Source: Bacteroidales bacterium (GTDB lineage: Bacteria > Bacteroidota > Bacteroidia > Bacteroidales > UBA932). Taken from it: a DNA stretch of 15,214 nucleotides. Position 1 is the stretch's first letter. Each line of letters opens with the position of its first letter. The stretch covers positions 1 to 15,214 of the forward strand of contig SFMU01000063.1 of NCBI GenBank assembly GCA_004552965.1, in the 5' to 3' direction. Below, piece after piece: positions 13,538-15,214 of this stretch. The notes under the pieces are model-generated. The model did no database searches. It was not told where the DNA came from and saw only the letters and a program-made list of their open reading frames with translations. The translations under genes were made by a program, and so were the position numbers.

Positions 13538-15214
13538 ATGATTCAGATGAAATCAAGAAACATACTTATAGCTTCATTTGCAGCCCTGTTCCTTGCATCC
13601 TCCTGCAGCGATGTGAATGAACCGGATGAAATCGTTAAGGCCAATCCTGGTGACGAAGTTGTTTTCGGCGCCGCTCTTCCTGCCACCAAGACGGTGTACG
13701 GTGAAGAGACTTCCACTGGATTCCCGATCTATTGGGTAAACGGTGACAAAGTCAGGGTCGCTTCCCCTCAGTGTATGAGCGGAAGAAATGCTGCTGAATA
13801 TGTGGTTGCTGTAGATGGTACGACTCAGAATTACGCAACCTCTATGACCAAGACCGGCGATGTCGGCGTTCAGTGGGGTGATGCTCCGACTGCAGACTTC
13901 TACTCGATTTACCCTTCTTCTGCCAGCACCAGTCTGAAGGTCGAAGGAAATGTTGTGAAGACCACGCTCCACGTGGATGCAACCCAATTTGCAAGCACGA
14001 GTACCAAGAATAATGGCACATCAGATTACTTCTATGCACAGCCAGCCGAAATGGGCAATGTAGTAATGTATGCCAAGACAGCGGGTGTAACGAGCGGCTC
14101 CACCGTTGCTCTTCATTACAAGCCGTTCTCCACCGTGCTGGAGTTTGAAATCAATGCGCCAAGTAATATTACTGGAACTCAAAAATCTGAAATAACAATT
14201 CAGTCTTTGACACTTACCGCGCCAGAGAGAACTATCATTGCGGGAGACTTCGGTTTCACTTTCCCTACCGGTGAGAGTACAACACCTTCCATCGAAGTTG
14301 CTACCGGCGGTTCCAATACCATCACAATGCACTTCCTTGACGACAACCAGTACACTACCGTGTTGTCAACGACGAAGACAACGCTCAAGGCAAAGATGTG
14401 TCTTATGCCAGTCAGCGGTGTCGAAAGTATTTCAGGTTGGACAATAGCAGTCAATACCAGTGCAGGTACTTTCTCCAAGACCATAAAAGATTCTGATTTG
14501 ACTGGCAAGAACACTGCCCTTGCTCCTGGCAAGGTTCACAAGATTAAACTCCCAACTCTGAACTATGCATCACAGGAATGGATCTATAATACTGCCAACT
14601 GGATTACCTCCCTTCCTGACTATACCAATATTTATCTCTCCGAGATTTCGCTCCCGGGTGCGTGGTATGCAGGATCAACCGAGTCATATCAGGCCACAAA
14701 TGACATTGCAACCCTTTGGAATGCCGGCGTGAGAGCATTTGCGGTGGAGACCAGGACAACGAGTACCGGTGGGTACATTGTAGATAGAGCTCAGACCACA
14801 CCAAATGGAATTGCCCTGTCCGGATCTCAATCTAACAGTATTGATACCTATTCCGCAGGAACCAATTCATTGGGTACTGGCAGTACGTCAAAAGCTAAGG
14901 TAAGCTATAGCGGAACTAGTATTGCTACCATTATCACTAATATTGCAAATCAGGTAAAGAGTGATGAGTTTGGAGTTCTTGTACTGAGTTACGCTGACGG
15001 TGGTAACTCTGCTCATAGACCTGTTGACTATGGTGCCTGGCTTCAGTTACTTTATGATGCCTACAATGGACTTACTGCCTCTGTCAAGGAAAAGATTTAT
15101 CAGGGTCAGGTTACTGCAAACACTACTGTGAACAGTGTGCTTGGAAAGTTGATTCTGAAGATCAATGTAGATGAGAACATTGCTATGTCCGGAAGCGTCA
15201 GCGGTACGAACTTC
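13538..15214 (+). CDS. Fimbrillin-like lipoprotein with PI-PLC-like domain (3' partial)
   Basis: The frame is open for 559 codons to the window end. The start is ATG 13538 or 13547 (MKSRN); the first has an A-rich upstream stretch. A lipoprotein signal ends in LASSC (Cys23 from 13538), then SDVNEPDE, an acidic export-like signal. Residues about 40-340 resemble a fimbrillin/FimB-type repeat of beta-sandwiches: ATKTVYGEE...IYWVNGDKVRV, then ADFYSIYPSS and later GKVHKIKLPTL. From about 350 there is a PI-PLC-X-like domain: NWITSLPDYTNIYLSEISLPG, then LWNAGVRAFAVETR, VLVLSYADGG and TVNSVLGKLILKIN. The normal PGTHDS motif reads PGAWYA, with Trp376 in place of the catalytic His, and no His follows at the second usual site. 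The domain may be a binding module and not an enzyme. It is predicted to be surface-exposed. The end of the gene lies outside the window. It follows the small peptide by 23 nt. Confidence 0.8.
   Translation, partial: MIQMKSRNILIASFAALFLASSCSDVNEPDEIVKANPGDEVVFGAALPATKTVYGEETSTGFPIYWVNGDKVRVASPQCMSGRNAAEYVVAVDGTTQNYATSMTKTGDVGVQWGDAPTADFYSIYPSSASTSLKVEGNVVKTTLHVDATQFASTSTKNNGTSDYFYAQPAEMGNVVMYAKTAGVTSGSTVALHYKPFSTVLEFEINAPSNITGTQKSEITIQSLTLTAPERTIIAGDFGFTFPTGESTTPSIEVATGGSNTITMHFLDDNQYTTVLSTTKTTLKAKMCLMPVSGVESISGWTIAVNTSAGTFSKTIKDSDLTGKNTALAPGKVHKIKLPTLNYASQEWIYNTANWITSLPDYTNIYLSEISLPGAWYAGSTESYQATNDIATLWNAGVRAFAVETRTTSTGGYIVDRAQTTPNGIALSGSQSNSIDTYSAGTNSLGTGSTSKAKVSYSGTSIATIITNIANQVKSDEFGVLVLSYADGGNSAHRPVDYGAWLQLLYDAYNGLTASVKEKIYQGQVTANTTVNSVLGKLILKINVDENIAMSGSVSGTNF

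Overview
The window looks like chromosomal DNA of an anaerobic Bacteroidota, order Bacteroidales. Four things support this. Secreted proteins carry Bacteroidales-type lipoprotein signals, one with Lys-Lys-Asp-Glu after the lipobox cysteine. Promoters match the Bacteroides -7 box TAnnTTTG and -33 box TTTG. The protein families (BACON, DUF1573, DUF4458-type LRR, fimbrillin-like) are typical of the order, and a pflBA pair is present. Base composition is GC-rich to about 13.2 kb, which points to a high-GC lineage such as Rikenellaceae or a related uncultured family; I cannot place it further.

Region 1 (1-6848, + strand) is one tightly packed operon entered from its left side. It encodes a large secreted LRR protein (5' end outside the window), a BACON/LRR lipoprotein, a subtilisin-like S8 lipoprotein with an intact triad, a DUF1573 secreted protein and a lipocalin-like lipoprotein. 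Three of the four junctions are 4-bp ATGA overlaps and the other is 11 nt. It reads as a cell-surface module that pairs ligand-binding LRR proteins with a protease.

Region 2 (6909-9886, - strand) holds pflB and pflA, two bases apart, for anaerobic pyruvate cleavage. They converge on region 1. The upstream 9887-10118 gap carries two back-to-back TATCTTTG boxes, one for each flanking unit, plus a hairpin and a palindrome in the presumed pflB leader.

Region 3 (10119-13032, + strand) looks like a second operon: an M28 zinc peptidase with membrane segments, an overlapping four-helix membrane protein that may be its detached C-terminal part, a small PqqD-like protein, and an HPr-kinase-like P-loop protein with a repeat-derived Asp/Gly/Ala-rich insert. 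PqqD plus HPr-kinase-like pairs are known from peptide-modification loci, so this is the best candidate here for an undescribed system. A 15-bp tandem repeat and a weak terminator follow.

Region 4 (13200-15214, + strand) is more AT-rich. It has a near-ideal Bacteroidales promoter, a 63-residue peptide gene, and a large lipoprotein (cut by the window end) that joins a fimbrillin-like N-terminus to a PI-PLC-like domain lacking the expected catalytic histidine. No tRNA, rRNA, CRISPR array or transposase was seen.
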